From Clostridia bacterium (GTDB lineage Bacteria; Bacillota; Clostridia; Peptostreptococcales; Anaerovoracaceae): a stretch of 25,412 nucleotides of DNA. Where the stretch lies: contig JAKSSJ010000005.1 in assembly GCA_024403215.1 (NCBI GenBank), forward strand, positions 1 to 25,412. Direction: 5' to 3'. The translations under genes were made by a program, and so were the position numbers. Below, in pieces: positions 7,619 through 16,486 of the stretch. Position 1 is the first letter of the stretch; each line of letters begins with the position of its first letter. The notes under the pieces were generated by a model. That model was not told the origin of the DNA. It searched no databases and saw only the letters and a program-made list of their open reading frames with translations.

Positions 7619-7647
7619 AGTCTAACATTTTGGGGCCCTCATGTCAA
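7619..7647 (-). promoter_or_regulatory. promoter of tRNA-Lys
   Basis: On the minus strand: a perfect -35 TTGACA (7642-7647), a 17-bp spacer, and -10 TAGACT (7619-7624) preceded by TGn, making it an extended -10. The mature tRNA begins 15 nt downstream of the -10. Confidence 0.8.
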
Positions 7648-7701
7648 GCATTTTTTGCGAGTTTTACCCGAGTTTTTACCCGATTTTTGCCTATCTTCTG
7701 T

Positions 7702-7724
7702 CCGATTTTCTAGCTTAAAATCGG
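7702..7724. promoter_or_regulatory. 8-bp inverted repeat upstream of the large operon promoter
   Basis: CCGATTTT (7702-7709) and AAAATCGG (7717-7724) form a perfect inverted repeat around 7 nt, followed at once by the palindrome CCTGCAGG (7725-7732). It ends 20 bp before the -35 of the operon promoter. It could be an operator or a weak hairpin. Direct copies of an A(G)TTTT(T)ACCCGA-like word lie just upstream (about 7661-7687). The rest of the 7605-7819 intergenic stretch shows nothing else I can name. Confidence 0.4.
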
Positions 7725-7744
7725 CCTGCAGGAGCACTTTCGTG

Positions 7745-7773
7745 TTGTGAGTTTCTCTAATATATAATATAAT
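7745..7773 (+). promoter_or_regulatory. promoter of the zinc-ribbon/UPF0182/Rnf operon
   Basis: -35 TTGTGA (7745-7750), a 17-bp spacer and -10 TATAAT (7768-7773). An overlapping TATAAT lies at 7763-7768. The start codon follows 46 nt further on. With no other convincing promoter before the next terminator at 22320, this may drive a transcript of about 14.5 kb. Confidence 0.7.
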
Positions 7774-7819
7774 ATTATGTTGTATTTTAATGTTTTATCG
7801 TGGAGGAGTGTTTATAACG

Positions 7820-9499
7820 ATGAAATGCAGAGTATGCGGATTTGAAATTGGAGAAGATAGAACTTATTGCCCAATGTGTGGGACAAAAGTCGAAGAAACT
7901 CCAAAGGTTGTTTCTGAAGCAGCCGATATGGCATGGAATACAAGGGATTTTCCAAAGCCAAAACAACTAGAAGATATTGAAATGAATTGGGGAAATGGAG
8001 TAAGGACCTTTATGGCTCAGGATGCTAGTGAAGGCTTTGCTTCGATTGCAAAAGAAGAGGCCCCAAAGGTAGAGAGAAAGCCGGTCATTGAACAGAGGAG
8101 CTCAGATCCATTTGAGCTTCCTGGGCAGATGCAAAAGGCTCGCCCTGCTTATGTTCCAAAGAAGTATGATGAAGAGCCAGCAAAAGAAGAGGCTCCACTT
8201 TGGTATACGCAGAACTTTACTGCAACAGGTATCATGAAGACTGGTCCTGCTTTTCCGCTTGCTCAGGACGCTACAATTCAGTACATGCATGTTGACACTC
8301 CAAAACCTGTATATAAAGAACCTGTGTACAATGAACCAAAGTATGTAGCTCCAGATTATGACGCATACAAACCAGATTATGATAAGGCTCCTGCACCATC
8401 CGAAAAGAGGCCAGAAAAGTTTAATACTTTCATTGCAAAGAATGAAGAGTTCCAAAAGCTCTTAGATAAAGAGTATGAAAGAATTCAGGCTATGCATGCT
8501 GGCGAGCCAGAATCGATTTCAGGATTTAAGGCAAATACCTTTGTTCCAGAGACAAAGGTTCAGGCTCAAAAGATTTTAGATTTTGAGAAGACGATTTTTG
8601 CTAGTGATAGCTATGAGCCAAAATATGAGCCAAAGAAAGAAACAAGACAATTTGACTTTGGACCAATAGCTAAGAGCGCAGAAAGCCCAAGACCATTTTC
8701 TTATGAGTCTGATGTTTCGTCTTTAGATCTAAATGAGCTAATTGCAGATCCTCTCAATCCAAGATTTGATATTCACACTCTTGAGATGACAATCAAAAAA
8801 CTTGAGGATGCAGATAAAAAGCTTGAAGAGCAAAGACAAGGAAATCAGTCTAAGCTTGAGGCAATGAAGGCTGCAAGGGAAGCCTACTTTAAGTTCCTTG
8901 ACAATCCTTTTGACGATACAGTAAGTGATGCAACTCCAATCTTTGCTGGGCAGACAGATTCAGCAGACGAGCCAATGGAAGATCAGGTTGTGATTCCTGC
9001 AGCTATGGAGCACATTCAAGTTGAAGAAGCAGCTGAAGAAGCAGCTGAAGAAGTAGCAGAGCAGCCAGAAGCGCTTTCTGGTTTAGATAATAGAGCTACA
9101 GAATTTTCTTCTCAGGCAGAAGCTGAGGAAGAAGAGAAAGACGCTTTTGATGAAACAATTCAGAACACTGAGGATACAACAGAGATTGATGAGGAAGCAG
9201 TAAAAGCATATGCAAGAGAGACATCTAGTCTTACAAAGCTTCCTGATGAACTCATGGGTCTTTATGATGATGTTGACGTAGATGATGAAGAGGAAGAGGG
9301 TCGTCATAGAAAAGGCGGATTCTTAAAATTCATACTTGCAGTAATCATAATTGTTGCAGTGCTTGAAGGTGGCATATTGCTCCTGCAGCATTTCCTCCCA
9401 GAGGCACCTATAACATCGCAGCTTACAGATATGCACAATGCAGTTGCAGAGGCAATTGCAAATGCAGTTGGAAAGATAACTGCGCTATTTAATAAATAA
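7820..9499 (+). CDS. zinc-ribbon protein with long acidic region and C-terminal membrane anchor
   Basis: A 559-residue protein with no function I recognise. Residues 3-20 are a zinc ribbon: Cys3-x2-Cys6 and Cys17-x2-Cys20. A long, low-complexity acidic middle follows, with Pro/Tyr-rich PxY repeats around residues 160-195, a charged stretch likely to be coiled coil near 325-360, and an EEAAEEAAEE repeat. One membrane helix sits at about 501-526, leaving roughly 33 residues beyond it. The likely layout is a cytoplasmic zinc ribbon tethered to the membrane. It precedes a UPF0182 membrane protein by 14 nt, so the two may work together. I chose the ATG at 7820, which starts directly at the zinc ribbon, with GGAGGAG at 7802-7808; an in-frame ATG at 7790 would add ten residues and place the RBS inside the gene. 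Confidence 0.75.
   Translation: MKCRVCGFEIGEDRTYCPMCGTKVEETPKVVSEAADMAWNTRDFPKPKQLEDIEMNWGNGVRTFMAQDASEGFASIAKEEAPKVERKPVIEQRSSDPFELPGQMQKARPAYVPKKYDEEPAKEEAPLWYTQNFTATGIMKTGPAFPLAQDATIQYMHVDTPKPVYKEPVYNEPKYVAPDYDAYKPDYDKAPAPSEKRPEKFNTFIAKNEEFQKLLDKEYERIQAMHAGEPESISGFKANTFVPETKVQAQKILDFEKTIFASDSYEPKYEPKKETRQFDFGPIAKSAESPRPFSYESDVSSLDLNELIADPLNPRFDIHTLEMTIKKLEDADKKLEEQRQGNQSKLEAMKAAREAYFKFLDNPFDDTVSDATPIFAGQTDSADEPMEDQVVIPAAMEHIQVEEAAEEAAEEVAEQPEALSGLDNRATEFSSQAEAEEEEKDAFDETIQNTEDTTEIDEEAVKAYARETSSLTKLPDELMGLYDDVDVDDEEEEGRHRKGGFLKFILAVIIIVAVLEGGILLLQHFLPEAPITSQLTDMHNAVAEAIANAVGKITALFNK
9023..9058 (+). repeat. 12-bp tandem repeat inside the zinc-ribbon gene
   Basis: Three consecutive 12-bp units (GAAGAAGCAGCT twice, then a copy with two changes) encode the EEAA repeat. 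Slippage here would keep the frame and alter only the length of the acidic linker. Confidence 0.85.
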
Positions 9500-9513
9500 A
9501 ACTAGGGAATAAA

Positions 9514-12411
9514 ATGGAAAACAAAACTAAGAAAAATAAGGGGAATAAATGGTTTGTAGTAATAGCAATAGTGCTAGTACTTATTGTGCTGCTTTATGCA
9601 CTCATTGATTTTATTACAGACATTATTTGGTTTGGAGAGGTTGGTTATACATCAGTCTTTCTAACAGAGATTTCAACAAAACTGAAACTGGGAATTCCAA
9701 GCTTTCTTGTTGTGTCAATTTTAAGCTTTGGTCTTTTGTCGCTTCTTAAGACAAATTTCTTAAAGAAGAACAGCATGACTATTACAAGCTCAAAGGACAA
9801 TAAACGCATCAGAGCTGTTGGCGTAGTAATTTCTATCGCGCTTGGAGCTTTCCTTTCATACGTAATCATTTACGATTTGTGGTTTGAGATTCTGCAGTTT
9901 GTTAACTCGACAGACTTTAATATTGCAGATCCTTTGTTTGGAAAAGATATCTCGTTCTACATGTTTAGATACGATTTCCTGGCAGGTCTTGCAAAGTCAG
10001 CAATGATTATCATTGGCGGAATCTTTGTTGCAATACTTATTTACCATGCAGTTCTTGTAATGTTTGCTTCTAAAAAGAATGCTCCAGGGGCAGAGACCGC
10101 AGGAGAATACCAGCAAACCACGCAAGGACAAACAGAAGGCACTGGATCTTTCAATTTCAATCCGCAAGATCCACTCGGCTCAATTTTCAAAACAGTTGAG
10201 GATAAGTTTAACGGAAAGAAAACAGAGTACAAAGAAAAAAGCTCTGGCCTTATTGCAAAGCTTAAGGCAGTGCTTGGCCTTATTGGAGCTCAGGCAACAG
10301 TGCTTGGAGTATTATTCTTCCTTGCACTTGCAGCATATCTTATCTTTGTTCAGTTTGGACTTTTATACGGCGGAACTGGAGTTGCTTACGGCGCAGGCTA
10401 CACAGATGTTAAGGTTGGATTAAATGTTTATAGAATCTTAATCGTTCTTTCTATTGTTGCTGCAGTAATGCTTATCGTTGCAATCAAGAAGAAAAAGATT
10501 GTCCTTGGCGTAATTGTGCCAGCTGCAATGATAGTGGTTGCCGTTCTTGGTAATGTTGCAACAATGCTAGTTCAAAACTTTATTGTAGAACCAAACGAAT
10601 TGCAAAAGGAAAGTCAATACATATCAAACAACATTGAGTACACAAGACTTGCGTATAACCTGGCAGATATAAAGACATCCGATTTTGAGCCAACAGCAGA
10701 TCTTGATAAGATTGATGTTCTTGAGAACATGGAGACCTTCTCTAATATTCGTATCAACGACTTCGCTCCAACAGAGCAGTTCTATAACCAGACACAGTCC
10801 ATCAGAAGTTACTACAACTTTAACGATGTTGATGTTGATAGATACTATGTCAATGGCGAGTATACACAAGCCTTCCTCTCCGCAAGAGAAATCGAAGAGG
10901 AAAAGCTAGAGGACCCATGGCTCGTTCAGCATCTTAAATATACTCACGGTTATGGACTTACGCTTTCAAGAGTAGATAAGGTTACATCAAGTGGTCAGCC
11001 GGATATGCTTATCCAAAGCATTCCTCCAGTATCAGAGGTTCCTGAGATTGAAGTTGCTCAGCCTGAAATTTACGTGGGTGAAAAGACAAACAACGACGTG
11101 ATAGTAAATACCAAAGAGCAAGAGTTTGACTACCCATCAGGAGAATCAAACGTTTACTGCAATTACGAGGGTTCTGGCGGCATTAAGCTTAACTTTATGA
11201 ACAGACTGCTCTTTGCAATCAGAGAGCAATCATTTAAGCTTCTTGTTTCAACAAATATAACAGCTGATTCAAAGATCATGATTTATAGAAACATCATGGA
11301 CAGAGTAAGAAAGATTGCACCTTTCCTTACCTTTGATTCAGACCCTTATGTTGTAACAGTTGATGGCGGAATTTACTGGATAGTAGATGCTTACACAATG
11401 AGTGATAAGTATCCTTATTCAGAACCATACTATGCTGGAAGCAATATTAACTACATAAGAAACTCTGTTAAGGTAATAGTTAACGCATACACTGGAGAAA
11501 CAAACTTCTATATTTGCGATGATGAGGATCCAGTAGTTCTTACCTACGCAAAGATTTATCCAGCACTGTTTAAGAGTATTGACGAGATGCCAAAAGGATT
11601 TGCAGAACACCTGCAGTATCCAAACTCGCTCTTTAATATTCAAGCTGATGTATATCAGAAATATCATATGACAGATGCTCAGACCTTCTATCAGAACGAA
11701 GACCTTTGGGCAATTGCAAAAGATATTTATGGACAGACAGAGCAAACCATGACGGCAAACTTCTTTATCATGAAGCTTCCTGGAGAAAGCTCTGCAGAAT
11801 TTGTATCAAGCATTGCATATACACCAAACGGCAAGGACAATCTTACAGGACTTCTTATGGCAAGATCTGATGGAGATCACTACGGACAGATAGTTCTTTA
11901 CAGAATGCCAAAGGATAGAATCATCTATGGTCCATCACAGATAGAGGCTCAGGTAAACCAGGATGCAGAAATTTCAAAAGAGTTTGCTCTTTGGAATAAT
12001 TCTGGATCAACCTACTCAAGAGGAGATATGTTTGTAATCCCGGTTGAAAATAGCTTGCTATATGTAGAGCCTGTTTACCTTGAGGCAGCAACAAGCAGTC
12101 TTCCAGAAGTAAAGAGAGTAATTGTTTACTACAACGAAAGACTTGCATATGCAGGAACACTTTCTGAGGCTTTAGACGATTTATTTGGCGAGGGTGCAGG
12201 TGCACCGCTTAAGACAAGCTACCCAATCATCTCTGGTCATGATATGGCAGCAGAGCTTAAGAAGGAACCAGATATTTCCCAGCCAGTACATGATCCTTTA
12301 GTAGATCCAGAACAAAATCCTGTTGATAAGACAGATAAAGAAGTTATCACAGAACTTCTTAAAGAAATTACAGATAAATTAAATCAGTTACAGGAGTATT
12401 TAAATAAATAA
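9514..12411 (+). CDS. UPF0182 family large membrane protein
   Basis: A 965-residue member of the uncharacterised UPF0182 family (Pfam PF03699). Support comes from the N-terminal layout of about seven membrane helices (near 13-35, 59-77, 99-121, 160-182, 260-285, 304-326 and 331-351), the conserved DPLFGKDISFYMF segment at 139-151 between helices 3 and 4, and a very large soluble domain of over 500 residues after the last helix, probably outside the cell. A hydrophilic insert rich in Gln and Gly lies at about 187-245. The C terminus is a charged helix with many Leu and Lys, likely coiled coil. Function is unknown. It lies between the zinc-ribbon membrane protein and a glutamine synthetase (1 nt to the latter), tightly enough to suggest cotranslation. 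Confidence 0.9.
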   Translation: MENKTKKNKGNKWFVVIAIVLVLIVLLYALIDFITDIIWFGEVGYTSVFLTEISTKLKLGIPSFLVVSILSFGLLSLLKTNFLKKNSMTITSSKDNKRIRAVGVVISIALGAFLSYVIIYDLWFEILQFVNSTDFNIADPLFGKDISFYMFRYDFLAGLAKSAMIIIGGIFVAILIYHAVLVMFASKKNAPGAETAGEYQQTTQGQTEGTGSFNFNPQDPLGSIFKTVEDKFNGKKTEYKEKSSGLIAKLKAVLGLIGAQATVLGVLFFLALAAYLIFVQFGLLYGGTGVAYGAGYTDVKVGLNVYRILIVLSIVAAVMLIVAIKKKKIVLGVIVPAAMIVVAVLGNVATMLVQNFIVEPNELQKESQYISNNIEYTRLAYNLADIKTSDFEPTADLDKIDVLENMETFSNIRINDFAPTEQFYNQTQSIRSYYNFNDVDVDRYYVNGEYTQAFLSAREIEEEKLEDPWLVQHLKYTHGYGLTLSRVDKVTSSGQPDMLIQSIPPVSEVPEIEVAQPEIYVGEKTNNDVIVNTKEQEFDYPSGESNVYCNYEGSGGIKLNFMNRLLFAIREQSFKLLVSTNITADSKIMIYRNIMDRVRKIAPFLTFDSDPYVVTVDGGIYWIVDAYTMSDKYPYSEPYYAGSNINYIRNSVKVIVNAYTGETNFYICDDEDPVVLTYAKIYPALFKSIDEMPKGFAEHLQYPNSLFNIQADVYQKYHMTDAQTFYQNEDLWAIAKDIYGQTEQTMTANFFIMKLPGESSAEFVSSIAYTPNGKDNLTGLLMARSDGDHYGQIVLYRMPKDRIIYGPSQIEAQVNQDAEISKEFALWNNSGSTYSRGDMFVIPVENSLLYVEPVYLEAATSSLPEVKRVIVYYNERLAYAGTLSEALDDLFGEGAGAPLKTSYPIISGHDMAAELKKEPDISQPVHDPLVDPEQNPVDKTDKEVITELLKEITDKLNQLQEYLNK

Positions 12412-12412
12412 A

Positions 12413-14308
12413 ATGATTTACACAATATCAGCGGACAAACATGATGGTGAATCACTGAAGAGAATTCTATTAGAAAATCCTCAGATTCACTTTGTGTCCT
12501 TAGTTGCTGTAGATATTTACGGACAGGACACAGATGAAAAGATTCCTGTTGAGCTCCTTCTCAAAAACCCAGATAAGTTTTTAAGCGAAGGAGTACAGAC
12601 AGATGGATCTTCTGTTCTGCTGCCACTGATTGCAGACATTGCCGATGCAAGTGTAAAGCTTATACCAGACAAATCTGTAAATTGGTATGTTGATTACAAT
12701 TTTGAAAATTTTGATGAGAGCACAGATCTTCCTGTTGGAACATTAAAAATCCCTGCTTATCTTGTTCATAACAGGGAAACAGAGGTTGGTTCTAGAGTAA
12801 TTCTTAAAGATACACTTAGAACCTTTAAAGACGAGCTTATGGCTCTTCTTATGGCAAACCCATATATCTTTAAGCATCTTCCAATTGGAAGTGTATCTGA
12901 TATCTCGGAGATTGTATTAACATCTGCAACAGAACTTGAATTTTATGTTAAGACGCCACACGAGGTGGCAGATAAAGAAAGACTTCATGCATCTCAGGAG
13001 TTAAAAGAGCAGTATTGGAAGAGGACGGTAGGTCCTGTTAGAACAGCTCTTGAGAATACCATTGATCTTCTAAACAAATATGGAGTAGAGGTTGAGATGG
13101 GTCATAAGGAGGTTGGCGGTGTTAACGCTGGTCTTGGAGAAGGCGGAGTCTTAGAGCATATCATGGAGCAGCTCGAGATAGACTGGAAGTATTCGGATCC
13201 TATGCAGGCTGCAGATAATGATTATTTTGTTAGATACATTGTAAAGGATGTATTTAGACAGCATGGACTTGCAGTAACTTTCCTTGCAAAGCCTGTTGAA
13301 GGTGTTGCTGGTTCTGGAAAGCATACTCACTTTGCTGTGTATGCAAAGCTAAAGGACGGTAGCCTTGTAAATCTTATGGCAGCATTTAGGCCAGAAGAAG
13401 AATACTTAAGTCCAATAGGCTTTGGTGCTATTATGGGTCTTCTTAAAAACTATGACATTATAAATCCAATTGCAAATTGCACAAGTGATGCCTTAAGAAG
13501 ATTAAAGCCAGGTTATGAAGCACCTATTTCTGCAGTAACAAGTCTTGGCAAGAGTCCAACAGAACCTTCAAGAAACAGAACTGTTCTTGCATGTCTTGTA
13601 AGAGATCCTGAAAGCCCAGCAGCAACAAGATTTGAGCTTCGCTCGCCAAACCCAAAGAGCAATACTTATCTTGTAATCTCGGCAGTGCTTCTTGCAATGC
13701 TTGATGGCATTAAGGCTGTGCTCAATTCCCATAAGACTTCAGATGAACTTGTTGCATCACTTTCTAAAACTTATGGCGAGCCAGATTTCTATCTTGAAGA
13801 TAAGAGAGCATATAGAGCGGAGAATAATATCTTTACTGAATACACTACGGAAGAGCGCAACATGCTCTTTGGCCCAACACCAAGAACTGTATGGGATAAT
13901 CTTAAAAACTTTGAGCTCTATCCAGAAAAGACAGCAGTTCTATTTGAGGGCAATAGCTTTGCAAAGGTAGATCTTGAGTCATTTAAAATTGCAGCCCTAG
14001 ATCAGTGGACATCTGAGCTTCATGATAGAACGGTTCCTTTCCTAAGGAGCATAGTAAAATCGTGCAGCGAGAAGCTTCACAAAGACGGCGAATCTATTTT
14101 AGATGATAGACGCTTTGAGGCAGTATTATCGCTTGCAAAAGAAATTGCAAAGGATACAGAAAATAAGCTTTCGCTTCTCACTCAGCTTTCAAGAGCAATA
14201 GAGGATGAGAACTATGAAGCAGCTGCAAAACTGCAGGCAGAAACCATACATAAGGTTGCGGGGCTTGAAGCAATTTATCAGGAGTATAAAAAGAATATCT
14301 TATGTTAG
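12413..14308 (+). CDS. glnA: glutamine synthetase family ligase with C-terminal helical extension
   Basis: A 631-residue glutamine synthetase-fold ligase that would join ammonia to glutamate using ATP. Catalytic landmarks of the type I family are present: the DGSS latch (64-67), Glu174 and Glu176 in TELEF, the HKEV glutamate, GSGKHTH with His304 and His306, the KPGYEAP segment, NR before the ATP-site region, and RFELRSPNP. It is far longer than the usual 440-470 residues: there are small insertions (for example GKSPTEPS before the NR) and a helical, probably coiled-coil C-terminal extension of about 120 residues. Similar long forms occur in Clostridia, as I recall. No adenylylation-type Tyr is obvious. 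Because the family includes polyamine and other gamma-glutamyl ligases, glutamine formation is likely but not certain. The stop overlaps the SDR start by 7 nt. Confidence 0.85.
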   Translation: MIYTISADKHDGESLKRILLENPQIHFVSLVAVDIYGQDTDEKIPVELLLKNPDKFLSEGVQTDGSSVLLPLIADIADASVKLIPDKSVNWYVDYNFENFDESTDLPVGTLKIPAYLVHNRETEVGSRVILKDTLRTFKDELMALLMANPYIFKHLPIGSVSDISEIVLTSATELEFYVKTPHEVADKERLHASQELKEQYWKRTVGPVRTALENTIDLLNKYGVEVEMGHKEVGGVNAGLGEGGVLEHIMEQLEIDWKYSDPMQAADNDYFVRYIVKDVFRQHGLAVTFLAKPVEGVAGSGKHTHFAVYAKLKDGSLVNLMAAFRPEEEYLSPIGFGAIMGLLKNYDIINPIANCTSDALRRLKPGYEAPISAVTSLGKSPTEPSRNRTVLACLVRDPESPAATRFELRSPNPKSNTYLVISAVLLAMLDGIKAVLNSHKTSDELVASLSKTYGEPDFYLEDKRAYRAENNIFTEYTTEERNMLFGPTPRTVWDNLKNFELYPEKTAVLFEGNSFAKVDLESFKIAALDQWTSELHDRTVPFLRSIVKSCSEKLHKDGESILDDRRFEAVLSLAKEIAKDTENKLSLLTQLSRAIEDENYEAAAKLQAETIHKVAGLEAIYQEYKKNILC

Positions 14309-15030
14309 TACTTATAACTGGCGGAGGAACTGGTATTGGAAGAGCCTGCGCCATAGAATTTGCAAAAGAAGGAGCAGATCTTGTTCTGCTTTGTAATAAA
14401 TCTGTGGTAGGTGCAAATGATGCTGCGGAAAAGGCAAGAAGCCTCGGAGTAAACGCTGAAGTTTTTTCTTTAGACTTAAGAGATGAGGCTGCAATAAATA
14501 GAACAGCAGCTGCAATCATTGCTAACATCGGAACACCAGACGTTATTGTTAATAACGCAGGTGTGTGGAAGGGCGGAGTTCTTCAGGATATGGATGCCGA
14601 CGTTATTAACGCCATCTTTGATGTAAACATCAAAGGTATGATGTATCTTACTAAAGCTTTTGCTGACGCGATGATAGAAAAAAGAAAGGGAAGCATCATC
14701 AATATCTCGTCCATGTGGGGACAATCTGGTGCATCCTGCGAGAGTGTATATTCTGCAAGCAAGGGAGCTGTTGATGCCTTCACAAAATCTATGGCAAAAG
14801 AGCTTGGGCCATCTGGCATAAGAGTCAATGCCATTTCACCTGGAGTAATTCTTACAGATATGTGTGCAGGTTATCCGCAAGAAGTTTTAGATGATCTTGC
14901 TAGCCAGAGTGCACTTTTAAGAAATGGACTTCCAGAAGATATTGCAAATGTTGCAACGTTTTTAGCAAGCGATAAGGCAGCATTTATAACAGGACAAATT
15001 ATTGGAGTAAATGGTGGAATTCAAATTTAA
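14302..15030 (+). CDS. short-chain dehydrogenase/reductase (FabG-like)
   Basis: A 242-residue classical SDR oxidoreductase. The cofactor motif TGGGTGIG (6-13) opens the Rossmann fold, NNAG follows, and the catalytic set is Ser137, Tyr150 and Lys154 (YSASK). The NVNxxG, SPG and C-terminal GQIIGVNGG elements place it near FabG-like 3-oxoacyl reductases, which use NADPH or NADH. No acyl-carrier or fatty-acid genes are adjacent, so the substrate is unknown. The start overlaps the end of the glutamine synthetase gene by 7 nt with no good RBS of its own, suggesting translational coupling, and its end overlaps the next gene by 20 nt. Confidence 0.88.
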   Translation: MLVLITGGGTGIGRACAIEFAKEGADLVLLCNKSVVGANDAAEKARSLGVNAEVFSLDLRDEAAINRTAAAIIANIGTPDVIVNNAGVWKGGVLQDMDADVINAIFDVNIKGMMYLTKAFADAMIEKRKGSIINISSMWGQSGASCESVYSASKGAVDAFTKSMAKELGPSGIRVNAISPGVILTDMCAGYPQEVLDDLASQSALLRNGLPEDIANVATFLASDKAAFITGQIIGVNGGIQI

Positions 15031-16195
15031 AAAAATATTATGTTTTGTACTTGTCATAGTGATGACTATATCACTATGCGGGTGCACAACATTTAATAAC
15101 TTTAAGGCAGCATTTATAGACCCAAAAGACGAAGAGCTTAAGATAGTTAAGATTGGAGTCCTGGAGCCTCTTACAGGAAGCGATGCTGCTGGGGCAGCTG
15201 ATGAGGTAAAAGGAATTGAAATAGCAAATTCTATTTATGGCTATGTTAATGGCGCAAAGATTGAGCTTGTTTATGCTGATAATCAATCAGAAGTATCTCT
15301 TTGCGATGCAGCTGTAAATTCTTTAATCGAGGCTGGAGCTGTAGTAATACTTGGAAGCTACGATTCAGTTTTAACTCTTGCATCATCGGATGTTATTAAA
15401 GAAAATCGTATTCCTGCAATAGCCATAACGAATACAAATCCTATAGTAACATCAACAAACAATTATTACTTTAGAGTTTGCTATACGGATGAGTTTGAAG
15501 GTAATGCAGCCGCAAACTATATTTACAATCAGATGCAAACAACAAACACCGCAATTTTCTACAAAGAGGGCTATGACTATGCAAACGCTCTTGCAAGTGC
15601 GTATAAGGCTGAGATGGAAAACTTAAGCGGCGTTTATGACAACATAGTCACGATTAAGTTTTCAGAAGGCAGAGGAGATTTTACAGAGCTGTTTGAGAAT
15701 CTTCAGGAAATTAGCCCTGATGCAATTTTCTTCCCTGGAACCCTGCAGGATGCTAAGACTGTAATTTCCGAAGCCATAGAACAAGGATATAACTTCAACT
15801 GGGTAGGAACAAGCAAATGGGATGGCATAAACCTTGAAGGAGTATGTTATACGCTTGATTATGATCCTGATATGCCAACAACAAAGCAGGCCGGGGTATT
15901 AGCCGCAAAGTATAAAGAGCTTTATGGTGAGAGCAAGGCTGTGCCAGAGGCAACAGCACTCGGCTTTGATGCTTATCTTCTTGCAGCGTCAGGTCTAAAT
16001 GGATCGGACTTTATAGATGATAGAGAGCTTGTTACTCAGGCTATAGAAGCAGTTACATCATTAGAAGGAGCAACAGGATATATAACAATGTCAAGCTCTG
16101 GAGATCCTATCAAAGAAGTACTTGTAGAAAAGTACGAGAACGGAACAAGAAGCACAGTATATACCATCACCCAAGAGGGCGATGCTAGAGAATAA
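15011..16195 (+). CDS. lipoprotein solute-binding protein, branched-chain amino-acid (LivJ) type
   Basis: A 394-residue type I periplasmic-binding-fold protein. The N terminus is a lipoprotein signal with lipobox Leu22-Cys-Gly-Cys25, so it should be anchored outside the membrane. The mature part begins with a KIGVLEPLTG strand typical of Leu/Ile/Val-binding proteins, and NEXT strands such as VVILGSYDS and AIFYKEGYDYA fit the fold. No LivHMFG permease or ATPase is in the window, so it either serves a transporter encoded elsewhere or acts as a sensor. It overlaps the SDR by 20 nt, which is a long overlap; an internal GTG at 15014 could also start translation. The ligand is not predictable. Confidence 0.85.
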   Translation: MVEFKFKKILCFVLVIVMTISLCGCTTFNNFKAAFIDPKDEELKIVKIGVLEPLTGSDAAGAADEVKGIEIANSIYGYVNGAKIELVYADNQSEVSLCDAAVNSLIEAGAVVILGSYDSVLTLASSDVIKENRIPAIAITNTNPIVTSTNNYYFRVCYTDEFEGNAAANYIYNQMQTTNTAIFYKEGYDYANALASAYKAEMENLSGVYDNIVTIKFSEGRGDFTELFENLQEISPDAIFFPGTLQDAKTVISEAIEQGYNFNWVGTSKWDGINLEGVCYTLDYDPDMPTTKQAGVLAAKYKELYGESKAVPEATALGFDAYLLAASGLNGSDFIDDRELVTQAIEAVTSLEGATGYITMSSSGDPIKEVLVEKYENGTRSTVYTITQEGDARE

Positions 16196-16206
16196 AGGAG
16201 AACAAA

Positions 16207-16443
16207 ATGAAAGATCAAATTATTGCAGCACTTGAACAAATTAGGCCATTCCTTCAAAGAGATGGTGGAGACGTAGAATTTGTTGATTATACAGCAGATA
16301 AGACAGTACTTGTTAGACTTGAAGGCCACTGCGCTGGATGCCCACACGCACAAGAAACTGTAAAGAATGGAATACAATCCATTTTGCAGGAACAGTTTGG
16401 TGCAGAGGTTGCATCTGTTGAAGCTGTAAACAAATATGCATAA
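16207..16443 (+). CDS. Nfu-type Fe-S carrier (NifU C-terminal domain protein)
   Basis: A 78-residue protein that is one NifU C-terminal (Nfu) domain. The RDGGDVEFVD segment (18-27) and the CxxC motif Cys42-Ala-Gly-Cys45 followed by Pro-His are diagnostic. Two molecules hold a 4Fe-4S cluster through these cysteines and pass it to target proteins. Its place upstream of the Rnf genes, whose subunits need many Fe-S clusters, suggests it helps load them. AGGAG at 16197-16201 is a good RBS. Confidence 0.92.
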   Translation: MKDQIIAALEQIRPFLQRDGGDVEFVDYTADKTVLVRLEGHCAGCPHAQETVKNGIQSILQEQFGAEVASVEAVNKYA

Positions 16444-16486
16444 CCATAGAAACCTTTAGAAAACAAATCAAGAAGCAAATTAAAAT

